NCBI GenBank assembly: GCA_018857735.1
Contig: JABMCL010000746.1
Span: forward strand, 472,501 to 536,500
Direction of reading: 5' to 3'
Length of the DNA: 64,000 nt
Origin: Alviniconcha marisindica
Taxonomy: Eukaryota; Mollusca; Gastropoda; Provannidae
Each line of letters begins with the position of its first letter. The stretch's first letter is position 1. The notes under the pieces are model-generated. The model saw nothing but the letters and a program-made list of their open reading frames with translations, did no database searches and had not been told where the DNA came from. Below, in pieces: positions 25,640 to 38,000 of this stretch. The position numbers were made by a program, and so were the translations under genes.

Positions 25640-28600
25640 TTTAATTGCAATAGTCTTTATTTATTCTGATTTACATAAATATACACTTTGTACAAAAAGT
25701 CAGCACAATGGAGAAAAACCTGTACAAATGGAAAGTGGAACACACAGTTAGTACAGCAAATCATGACGACGACAACACTTGACACAATGTAAACCCCTGA
25801 AGGCAAAATGACATGTACAACATATCACATGCTTTGCTTCTGCGCAAACTGCTGCACACACGACAGTGACTTGATGGAAAGTAACACGGGCATCCTGCTT
25901 TGGTTTGCCATTTTCATCACTCCTTCTACCATACAGCAAAACTCAAGTGAATAAAATGCACAACATGAAATCAACACCTTGAAAGACCATTGCATTTTGT
26001 TTTGTACAAAAAAACAAAAAGGGGACATTTTAATACTACATCTACACACGGAGTTTTCACACAAAGAATATATTCTCGAAATCAGATGCCTTCCCTTTGG
26101 AGGGAAAAAAGCAAAACCGACAAGTATGAAAGACCCTTTCCTTTGTGTAAAGACGGGTGTGTTCATTACAAGAATTAAGCCTGAAAATCAAGAGTATAAG
26201 GAAGTAAACAACACAGTACATCTATTAATATTATAAATAGAAGCCATTGGAACAGAGACCCCTTTCAATGAACATCCATCAGTGACAGCATGAATGAGGT
26301 AGTAATCTGCCCACTTTAAATCAATTTTCTCCACACTTGAAACCAGGACTTTGTTTTTACTATGGATGAACCATCTGAACCATGAACGACACATTTATTA
26401 TAGCATTCTAAAATGCCACGCTCGAATTTCATCACTGCCTTCATAGATGACAGTTTTCAGCAAGTTTTCTTTCAGCACTCTTGGGATGAAAAAGACGAAC
26501 CAAAAAAACAAAAAGATCACAAAATTCAGTATCACCCAATCCAAAGCTTCTTCCACCGTCATTCTGTTCAATCATAGGTCAAAATCTGTGTGCTTCTCAA
26601 ACAGCAAGAACTACCAAACAGTACCTGCACATCAAAAAGACAATTACAATCACATTCAAAAACACCCGTGCAAGCAAGCGAAACAAAAACAACACAAAAA
26701 ACAGTGTACCAATTAATTGGTAAAACAGGACAACCAGCTTTTCATAGAGCTATTACGCTTCCACAAATTCTCCCAAGTTTCTAGAAACTACACTTGGAAC
26801 AGACATAGGGCTCCTTTTGACACCAAAAGGTAACAACTCAAAAACTTACGATCATCTCTTCGTTTCACACATAAAACTCGGGTAAGACTGCGGTGAAACA
26901 AAGAGCATTAATTCATGCCAAGGCAAATGCTGAACAATACACGTAATTACTCTACATTCCAACAACACAATAAATTATACTTAAACCAACATAACGGGGC
27001 ACACAAGGAGAAAAGAGAATGAAATGAGGGACAACATTTATTCTGTTCAGCTTTTGCTACGCGAATAGTAATTTGTCACAAGAATTACCTAGGCTCGAAG
27101 CAAACTGCTCCAAAGCACTGCTACAGGTATTTTATAGTTTGTTTAGAAGGCAGAAAGCAAGCAAGGTGTGACCGCAATATATACCACTGCCTGTGCTCAC
27201 CTGAGCACTGTAGTCAGCTAGTCTGGTTAAAAAACTGGACTGAGTGTCTAAACCCCAGCTGAAGACAAAAAGTACGCAAGACCCTGGTGTTTGGTGGCAG
27301 TAAAAAGACCCAAAATCTGTGGAAATTGCCAAACTGCCCTGGCAAAACAAAACAAAAAAGAAGAAGAAAAAAGACAGAGAATCACACTTAAGCCAGGATA
27401 CACAGAAACTGTACAGACTGGAATCACATAGCATTGCACTATGGCTGTACACTTTTCCTAGGAGCGGCAGCCCAAATAAGTCTTTAAAAATGATCAAAAT
27501 AAATATAAAACAAGGCACACAAGCAAATCAAAATAAAGGCATTGAAGACGGACAAATAAGTGTTGTTGTTTTTTACTCAATCATTTTCCAGCATAAAAAA
27601 AAGATGCGTCACAAGACAGACGACAGAAACAAAGACAGAATGCAGCGCCAAATACTGAGAGAAAGAGATGAGCAACTTCCTTTTTTTTTTTTTTTTTAAA
27701 CAGAACAAAGCCACTACACAGAACACAGAAACTAAACTTACTTCCCCACACAGAGGCTTCAACAAACCATTCACAAGTGCTCACAAAAAGAAAATTATGC
27801 TATGCCAGTCTGTGCTCTTTTCATTCACATGCACCTCTGCCATGCATGCAACAGACCAGACTAACTCCCAAATGGAAGCAGAAGGGTTCTCTAAACAGCA
27901 ACTTCTACCTCCTAAACAGAAGCAGAAGGGTTTTCTAAACACTGAATTTGTTCGCATATGAATCAAATTGACAATCACGTGTGTGAAAAAATCGCATTAA
28001 ATCCATTTTATTCCACAGCCGTAAAAATGCTCATGCTCACAGAATTGTATCAAATCACATAGTGACCACAACTTCATCGTTACAACTGTTAACCTGGGGA
28101 AATGATTATGTCATACAGCAATTACATTAAAACAAAAAACACAATATGCTGTTCGTGCAATGGCACTACCTTATGACACTGGATTTAAAAAAAAAAAAGC
28201 CAAAATGTTCAACTGTACATAAAAAAAAACGTGAGAGACAAAAAGAGATGATTTTAAGTAAATTATTTTCTTTTAAACCTATGTGTTATTGTTTATTTAT
28301 TTTTTATCCTTCTCTGCACTCAAGTTCTCATGCAGCAGCTATATTTACAAATCATGCCTGCAATCACACATACAGCATCATTCACACTTGACTGTCACGA
28401 CTGAGTATTCACACAACAAGAATGAAGAAAAAAAATAAAAGGGCTGGCTTTTATTAAATGGGAATTCTCACTGCCATTTCAAGTTCCTCACAATCCAAGT
28501 TTGACAAGGTTTCTTGTTAATATATCGTACCGGGCCAATTGCAACAACAGGGAAGTGTGGTTCTGTTTCCAGAAAACCTCGGTGAACGTGACTCGCAAGT

Positions 28601-28739
28601 TCAAGGTCTGTTTGAAATCTCACCAGTCTCTTCTTGCATGGGGCACCAGTCTCTCAGTCCAGATTATACTCTTGTGAAATGGGAGGGTCAAATCCCTTTC
28701 GGACACGACGCAGTTACACCTACTACGCCCAAGCCGACA
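25640..28739 (-). other. Probable 3' untranslated region of BIRC6, exact end unknown
   Basis: No exon or gene is found in these 3.1 kb on either strand. The DNA is rich in short A runs on the plus strand. Minus-strand AATAAA signals occur at 28450-28455 (about 285 nt past the stop), near 28292 and as an overlapping pair at 25656-25665. The last pair would give a 3.1-kb 3'UTR; the first gives a short one. Sequence alone does not decide. Confidence 0.4.
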
Positions 28740-29024
28740 TCAAACATCGGGCAAGTCCTGGTCCATGGGGTCGGTGAAGAACATGCCGTTGGGGCCAACG
28801 TAGGGTCCCAGACCGATGGAGTTGACAGACAGGTTGGAGGTGGTGGGAGCGTTGGTGGGCTTAGGCACCATGGATGAAGTGCTGGGCGTGGCAGCCGCAG
28901 CCTGAGCGGCATCAGTGGAGTACTGTTTGCCCTTGGGGTCGATGGTCTCCACTTCCGACTCTGCTTCCAGCTCCGGAGGGGGCTTGAGTTTGGCCAGCTC
29001 CTCACGCAGCTGATTGTAGTGACG
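28740..29024 (-). CDS. BIRC6: BIRC6 window exon 43 and stop
   Basis: 94 codons and TGA (28740-28742). [13 protein letters not shown] matches the family. The tail after it is Ala/Thr/Ser/Pro-rich ([16 protein letters not shown]) and ends [12 protein letters not shown]. It is about 35 residues longer than the human end and unrelated in sequence. Confidence 0.96.
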   Translation of the reverse strand, partial: RHYNQLREELAKLKPPPELEAESEVETIDPKGKQYSTDAAQAAAATPSTSSMVPKPTNAPTTSNLSVNSIGLGPYVGPNGMFFTDPMDQDLPDV

Positions 29025-32000
29025 CTGTGGAGGAGAGCAAACAGAAAGGTTGTCTGCCTGCCAAGGGTTTCTCACTACTGCATCAGTTGTTGGTGTTACT
29101 GCTTTAGTCTGTCAAGACACTCAAACTGCTGCCTTCTTTTCTAATGACATTCAAAGTAAAAAGCTGTTCAAAATAATCAATTTCTTGATTCACAAAAGAA
29201 TGTTTTCAGTGAACCTCGTCACATAACCAATTATCGTCCAAGACCATTCCTTGTCATTCTACATAATGTAATTATACAGCACGAAAATCATCTCTTATGT
29301 CACCCGTTTCATGCCTCTTTTAGACCATGTGAAGTACAGCCAAACTCACTTAACAAACTCCTTTTCAATTAAATTTGATTGAAAATAATTGTGATTTAGG
29401 CATTCCTATTACACATCTTCCTACTATGTTTAGTCCTCCGGCAATAAACAGGTGAAGAAAAAGCCATTTTGTTGCTCCAATGCACTTTGTTGCAAGGAGT
29501 ATTGCCAATGCGTGTGGTTAAAAAAAAGATCTCCCAGCTCACCTTCAGAGCCATAGTGCTATGGCTGATGGAGCGCCCAGTGCGCTTGTCGTTGCTGAAC
29601 TGTTCCATCTCGGCAATCCACTCCTCGCACTGCTTCAACACTTCATGGCGCTTCACCCAGAAGTGGTGATGGACAACCTGGGGGCAAGAGCAACGCATGA
29701 ACAACTGCGCCACATGCTTCATTCACGCAGTCACCCGCTATCACAGCCAAATGTGGGATGCACGCAACAACGACGGGATACCGCCCTGTTTTTTCCCTGC
29801 CCTGTCTGCCACCACTATTGGCAAGCCTGGCCAACAGGGTGAAGCCAACTTTACAGTAACCTGCCCGCCAGTCACGCCCCTGCACTACCGCACCTCATGC
29901 TGTGATCTCCTTCAACTGACCACGCTCCTTTTGTGCCCCTCTCTACTCAAGACACTGGCACTGGTATGCAGGCCTGTGTCTCAAACAGCTGCTGAACTCA
30001 CTGGCAATCAAAGCATGCCCGCCTGAAACCACCACCCTGCTAACACACGGGTTCATTGACATGTTCACGAAACACAGTTGCCTCCTCGTATCTAGGCACA
30101 CATTCCTTACTCTTCCCTACCTCCTCATAGCCAGGCACACATTCCCAATTCTTCCCTATCGCCTTGAAGCAAGGCACACATTCCCTACTCTTCCCTACCT
30201 CCTTGCAGCTAGGCATACATTCCCTACTCTTCCCTACCTCCTTGAAGCAAGGCACACATTCCCTACCTCCTCCCTACCTCCTTGAAGCAAGGCACACATT
30301 CCCTACTCTTCCCTACCTCCTTGAAGCAAGGCACACATTCCCTACTCTTCCATACCTCCTTGAAGCTAGGCACACATTCCCTACTCTCCGTGAAGCAAGG
30401 CACACATTCCCTACTCTTCCCTACCTCCTTGAAGCAAGGCACACATTCCCTACTCTTCCATACCTCCTTGAAGCTAGGCACACATTCCCTACTCTTCCCT
30501 ACCTCCTTGAAGCTAGGCACACATTCCCTACTCTTCCCTACCTCCTTGAAGCAAGGCACACATTCCCTACTCTTCCATACCTCCTTGATGCTAGGCACAC
30601 ATTCCCTACCTCTGTGAAGCAAGGCACACATTCCCTACTCTTCCCTACCTCCTTGAAGCAAGGCACACATTCCCTACTCTTCCCTACCTCCTTGAAGCAA
30701 GGCACACATTCCCTACTCTTCCCTACCTCCTTGAAGCAAGGTGAAACGTTGCGCAGCTGCTCCAACATGGCCCATTTGACGGTCGCTTGCCGGATGTTGG
30801 CATCATACTCCCGTGAGCTGGCGGTGCCGGAGGGCGTGCACCGCGATCGCTCGTAGCCTGGCTCATTGAAGTAGGGTTCCGAGACGAGGATGAGCGACTG
30901 GATGGAGACCAGCACCTGCAGGAAGCTGGAGGTCTGGGCGTTCCACTTCTCCTCCGGCCGGCCATGCCACGTGTTGAGGATGCTCAGGCAAACCTGCAAG
31001 ACAGTGCCTCTCTTGCTTTACACAAACACACACACACATACAAAATCAACTCTCCAAACTTTTGCCTACACACAACTCTCTTTGTCTGCTTCTTTTTACG
31101 CATAAACTGCATGTCTTCCTCAAAGACAAGTTCAGTTTAAACTAAACACACAGTGGAAACCACTCTGACAAAAGACCACACCCCTTTTAAGACACTTTCT
31201 TAAACCATTCCCTTCATACTTCCAAGAAATGCCACTCTTTTAAGATCACTTTTTACGATCTCCACTTCCGTCTCAAAAGCGGGATTCCACTGTACTTTGT
31301 AAATAACTGGCTGGCTGAGGGAGACAAAAAGCTGTGTGGACACACCACTGGTCAATTTCTCCCGACGGTCCTACTGCAGGACCGTATAAGCCTTACAAAA
31401 CAAAGAACCAACACAGCGTTCCACCAAACATGTTCTCCAAAGCAATATTTCAAGCATGGGAGCGTACCTTTCCATCATTGTAGAGGTTAGGGTTGAAGCG
31501 CACTGTGTGGTTGCCAGTGGTTTCCAGGTTGATGTAGGGGGGTGAGTTGGGGTAGTCCTGGGGGAAGTAGACATCAAACTCAAACGCTCCATTGGCATAG
31601 GGCGTGTCGGAGGGTCCTGTGATCAAGACCTGAAGAAAGAACCCCTTGCTAGTAGTTGCAATTACAAGCAAATACATTTACTTAAAGGAAGCAAGATGGA
31701 AAGCAAACACAAACTGTCATTCACATATTCAGTGGATGCAGTCAAGAGTACTGAGTGAGTGTGCAAGAGGGAAAAAAACAAAGCAGTTTGGCACATTCTT
31801 CTGATCACACAAAAACTCATACATTACATATGCCATCCACTATTACTGATGCAGCAAGCACTTCATCAGTTTGGCAGAAGCCTGAATGGCGTGTCACCTT
31901 AATGGTTTGTTTTCTTAAATGACACACAGGAATATATTCTCTGTGTACTTTGCTCCAATACACTCACCCCTCAAGACCATACATGTGAACACTAACACAT

Positions 32001-35000
32001 GCACTTTCGCACGCACACACCTTCATAATGTCCAGTCGTTCCTCGTCACAGCGCACAAAGACGCTGCTGTTGTAGGAGAGAGGGAGTGATGTGGACAGCG
32101 TGACAGCTTCCTGAGCCAAGCGGCGGGTGCGTGAGGGGTTGTTGAAGGCGCCCGAAGCTTTCACGTTGGACTCAAAGTGGTGAGGGATGTTGAACTTGAG
32201 CCCCCGGCCCTCCTCTACCACCAGTTCATACGTGTCTGTGACCAACCAGCCATCACAATCAACTTCACTTGTTGGTTAAAAAGAAGAAAATAACAAAATG
32301 ATGTCAACTTCCATGGGAAATGTTATGTCAAATTAAAACTGCATCCTGAGAGTGCAGAAAAGACAGGTAATTACTGCCCAGACGGGGCTGTTCAAATTCA
32401 TATCTAGCCGCAGCCCTCAAATTAGCAACCCTTCCAAACGAAATTCAGTGAGAGGAGAAAATGAGACCCGCAGAGACTGGTATTGTGCGAGCACTTCATT
32501 TTATTTTTATTACCACATTTACTTTCATATGTCACAAAGCATGAGAGCATCTCCATGTTTGCACTGCCTTTATTCTGGTTAAACGGAGACAAGACTAACC
32601 AAACTGGAGTGGTCCCAGCAGGGCAAGGTATCTTTCCTCGGTTGTCTTGGCAGCAGAGGCCGCACTAGTGGTGCTGTCGCTGCTACCATCTGCATGATCT
32701 GAAAGAAACAAAAACCGGCTCACAAAAGAACAGGGAGACAGTTCCATTGTGTCCCAAGCAAATTATAAAATCAGCTGTGCTAAGAAGAAAAAGAAAGAAC
32801 ACCTAGAAGGGGGGGGGGGGGGGGGAAAAAAAGAAAAAAACCCACTTTCTGTGCCCAGCTGTAAATGGGGTATTCCATTTTATGTATATTAATTTTCTGG
32901 TGTTAAACTTCAATTCATACCAAACTGTAGTGGCACATTTTTGTCACATTTTGCCAAATCTAGGAGCAAACTTAGGTCAAGAAAAAAATAAGGACCTCTC
33001 AACAAGATTACACTGCATAAACATTATATTCAAAAGCAAATAAGTCTTGCCTAAAAAGTAAACCTGACCACCTACACAGTAAAGCCTGCTCTGCGCTACC
33101 TCTCAGGATTAGATGATGCAAATTTGGCTCCACACAAAAAAATGTTGCCTTCATAAAGTTTGGTCTGTGCCTTCAGAAACACTGTTTTAACCACGCATCA
33201 TGATTAAAATACAGTTCTGTGGACTGACACAACTTCCAAAAGCAGCACGTCTTGTTTGGGGTTCCACGAAGCAGCAAGTGATGGATACCACTAAACTCCA
33301 AATTAGAACTTGTAGGTCATTATTTTTTTTACAAAGATGCATGACATAACTGTACTGATTAAAGACTTGAATGCATGTTGATCTCTGTGCACAGCGCTGA
33401 CCGAAACACTGTGTGATCAACTGTGCCGACAGCTTGGTCAGTTTCACACTCTTTTCAACTAGTTCCAATAACAAATATGTCTGGAACTAAATGGCACCTG
33501 TTTTGTTTAGTGGAGGTGTGCGTATGCAGCTAAAGTTCCACCAACCTACAGCTGCACCACAAGAGTTGTATGCACCTGGCTGCACAGTCCAACACCGCCC
33601 AGAAGAATCAACACACAAATACAAGGTACATAAACTCCACCAGAGGTACATCAGGAGGATGTACCTATGATGGAGTTCATGTACCTTGTATTTACATGCA
33701 CGCCAGGTGAGAGTTACCTGAGGCAACTCAGGTCTTTGTTGTTGCGCTTGTGTGATGTCTTTCGAACGCTAATTAACTTGTGTGTTGACACTGCACAAGC
33801 GCTCTGGGCCAAGTTCTGTTTTAGATTACTGCCCAGAAGACTGATCATCTGTACTGCTGGCCACAAAACAACCAGAACTCCACCTTCAAGCCAATGCTAT
33901 GCGGATTGGACTTGCTGAAAACCAAATTTTTCACCGTGGAGCCTTGGGGCCCCACACTGCCCTTGCTCAAAACTGATCCCTTACCTTCGGCGTCTTTGAG
34001 CCTCTGTGTGGCCAGCTTGACAATGCTGGCTGTCTCCTGTATGTCTGGGATCAGCAGTGCCAGTCCCTCGCTCTCCTCTTCATCCGCTTTACTTGATATC
34101 ATTGTTTTGCCCTTGTTGCTCCTAGGAGAGAGAAAACGTAGGGTACAGAAAATGTTGCAAGTCCAGAGAAAGTAAGTGAGTAAGCAAGTTGGTGTTTTAC
34201 GCCCAGTCAATCGGTACGGTTATGTCAGGGCGATTCCAGAGAAAGTAGGGTACAAAAAACATTGCGAGTGCTTCCTTATGTTAATAAAGACAAATACAGA
34301 ATGCCCTAGTTAGTTATTTAGTCACTGGATTTTGATGTCCTGTCAACCGCACAGTCACCTCACAACAAACAGAATAAGCAACAACAACAACAACAACAAC
34401 AACAAAGTGTAAAAGCCTCTCTGTAACAGAGCTAGGACCAGGCAGCATGCTGACACCACAAAACCAAGTCAGCATGATTTGCTGCCGGCATTACTCTGAA
34501 AGAGCTCAGAGACCAATCCACTCTGACCATAGTATGCTCTGCCATCAAGTCCGGCAAACAAGCGGGAAAAGATACTTTGCCAGACTTAGCCTCATTAACA
34601 TACAGCCACTGATCGGCTGGAATGCGTTTCCAATGCTTCGTGACGGACAGCGTGGAGTGGTCCATTGCTGCAGAGCCATATCCTCGTGGATCGGTGTTGT
34701 GTGAACAAAGAGAGGCATTAGAGGCAGCAGCTTGAGGACAGCAATGCAGCCCCGCTCCATGGAGCCTGCAGACACAGGTGTGGCTAGGATCACTCAGCAA
34801 ACGAGAAACAGCATGCTGCTGTATCTATAAAACACAATGCCAGTCCAGAGACAACAGCACCTCCACAGGAACCATTCTTTTACTGTGTGCTGACCAGCAT
34901 GCAGCACACTTCTTGGCACAAACTCGCTTCATCGGCCACCTGCGGAAACGCCATGTTCAACCCCATAAAAATGCCAAAGGATGACACACTGGCCACCTTT

Positions 35001-38000
35001 CCTTTGTAGCACACAACATCAGCGCACATTTCATACAGGAGTAGGAGAAGAGAGGATTGGTGAAGTTCAAACAGCCAAGCACCAGACACAGACTTTTTAA
35101 GATACATAAAAAGTGAGAAGAGACGAAGAAAGTACTGACTTGAGCCTGCTGGCATAGGTGTCCACGCATCCTTTCATCTTGGTCAGCAGTTTTTCCACAG
35201 ACACCGACGACACGTCAGCTGATTCAGCATTCTGCTGCTGCTGCTGGCTCTGAGGTGCCGGCATGGGCAACAGCAGGGGGACCAGAGGCGGGCACACAGC
35301 CATGCCTGCAAACCCAACACCCAGACAATTCACCCAGCACTCCCTCATTTCCATCTCTTACAGCATTACCAGTAACAACCCCTAGCGCATTCTCAGTAAC
35401 AACATTTACAGCGTTAACAGAAACAACACCTAGAGCATTGACTGTCACAACACCTAGAGCATTGACTGTAACAACATCAGCAGTGACTGGTAAACGTGAG
35501 AACAGATGACACCAACAATCAACAACAAATTATAGGTGGGCTAGGATTTCTCAAGCACAGTCAGCTGATGCTGCCTGCACACCAATGGGACAGAATAAAA
35601 CAAGCTGCTGAAACAGCAATTTCTTCTCAACATCAGAAAACATGAACTGTCACCTCTCCCCTACACACCTGTTATCTCCATTGTCTCTTCCAAAGTGCAA
35701 TCACTCTACAAAATGTCCATTTTTTTAATTTATTTTTTTGACAACCCACATCAAAACAAGCAGAAGAAAAGAGAGAGAAAAAAGAAAAAACCAAGTGCAC
35801 ATATGCACACATGAATGCACACACGCATGCACACACAATTTATGAACCACTCCAAGAGACAATGAAGCTTTGCTCCAACCCCAGCCTGTTAGCTTGCCGT
35901 TACCAACTTCAGAGAGAAGCAACCCCACAAACACCCACCTCTCAGCAGCTGCAGCAGGGCCCGGTAGAGGGGCACGTGGCGCGCCATGTCCAGCACCGAG
36001 TCGTTGCGCAGGTAGGAGGACATGGCCGGTATCAGGCAGGACTGGCTCAGCAGCTCCGACACCACCTCTGGCAGCAGCCACTTCTCCGACGGAGGCGTGT
36101 AAGCGGCAGTGGTGGAAGACCCCTCTCCTCCATCCTGCTCCTTGTCCTCGCCAAAGAAGTCTTTCGGGATGTGGCCCCCAGGGTTGATGTAACTGCCAAG
36201 CACCTGAGAAGATGAAGGTTCCCATGCGTTACTACCGTTTATGACATTACTACCGCTGAGGATGCGTAACTACCGTTCAGTCATCTCACCAACCAGTCAA
36301 ACGCTTTCAAGCTACAGAGGGAGTGATACACTGGGAATAAAGCCATGCAAGTCCACCAATGGCCTGCTACTGACTGGTGCCTGCTGCCCCCTGAGTCTAC
36401 ACACTAACCATCCAACCACCACCGGATGACCAAAACAGCAGGAGTGCAGTACACGACCGCTGACAAGTGGGGAATTAAGCTGAATGAACCAAGACGGGTG
36501 GGAATCAGAAAGGCAGAATTGCTGGCAGCAGGTGAAGAAACCAAAGTTACATTCCGACCATCCCAGGCTTCACAGATGGAATCTTTAAGGGCTCTGCATT
36601 CTCAGCAGCAAAGGCCTCCACTTCTGCATCTGCATCACTCCACCGCAGGGTCAAACAGAACAATGTAGCCCAGTGATTTCTGTTGTGGTTGCTGCTCTTG
36701 AATAAATGCACTCCTAGACATTATTACACAGGGAGCTGAAGTTTAGTCTACAAAACGGCGAGTTTACCTGCAAAAGACAGGCAACATGTTCCTCTTCGCT
36801 GCGCTGTCGGAGCAAAGCCTGTTCTGCATCCCAGCTGGAAGTGGTGGATCCGGTGCCAAAGCCAGTGCCCTTGGCCCAGTAGTGCTGCGTCTTCTCCTCA
36901 TTCTGCGCCATCCCACTCTGAGTAGCTGCCGTCTGCATGGCTGTCAGGATCATCTGGGTCTGGCGATGAGAAACAGACCTCTTCCAAACACACGTCAAAA
37001 TCAGGCATCGCAACATAATTTTTTGTTTTCAAATCTGGAAATGTGCCAAACTTGAGTTCCCAATGTAATCATAGATTTCAAAGGTGCTGGCATACAAGAA
37101 CAAGAAGTACTATTTTATTCAGGGTTCCAGGTGAGATCAAAAGATCTTAGAGGAGGGAGGTGGAGCTGGACCCTCAACTTAGCCCAGAAGAGATCATGAG
37201 TAGGGAGGTGGAGCTGGGCTAAGAAAGCTGGACTTTCTTTGCTTGAGTTGTCCAAGTTGTTCGTCAACAGCAGTGCAACGGACATTGTCTTTGTGACTCT
37301 GCCCAAACACAGCAGTTGAAACAGCAATTGCCAGTGCACAAGTCACTGGGCAATGGCAAGGGGACACCGCCTTAATACTTCCATTGTTCTGGCGGTGGTC
37401 CACAGTCTCTTTGGTCTTTTTCGGGCGGTTTCCGCGGTCGAGCCTTCACTCTGTTGTCCCCTTCCCACTCTGTCCCCGTCCCTAATAGGCCATCTCGCCT
37501 TCGTGGACATAAAGCACCAAGAAAGCTATTCTATTGCTTCAGGCAAGTAAAGACTATGCCTAGCTGCTTATGTAAACAGCAGCTGCAAGATGAACTTGGT
37601 TCCTGATGTAATCATAGATTTCAAAGGTGTTGGCATAGAAGAACAAGAGGTAGTAGTACTTTTTTTTGCTTCAGGCAAGTAAAGACTATGCCTAGCTGCT
37701 TCAATAAACAGCAGCAGAAAGGAGCACAGGTCAAACCGGACTTTAAAAACCTGTGAAAATACTGAAACTATGCTAGAAATCCAGGGGTCCACATTCACTG
37801 TCCAGGACCAGCACCCCTGTGGGAATCCAGAGACACCCCCCCCCCCCCCCCCCCCCCAATTGTAATTATTAATCTAGAGTCTCTCCCTGATGCTTCTCAA
37901 ACAAATCACGCCAATGACAACCAACATGCAGCTGTTGCCAGCATGCTGCTTAGTAATCAGACTTTCAACATCCAGCCAGAGAGAGTGGTGTGATTTGACC

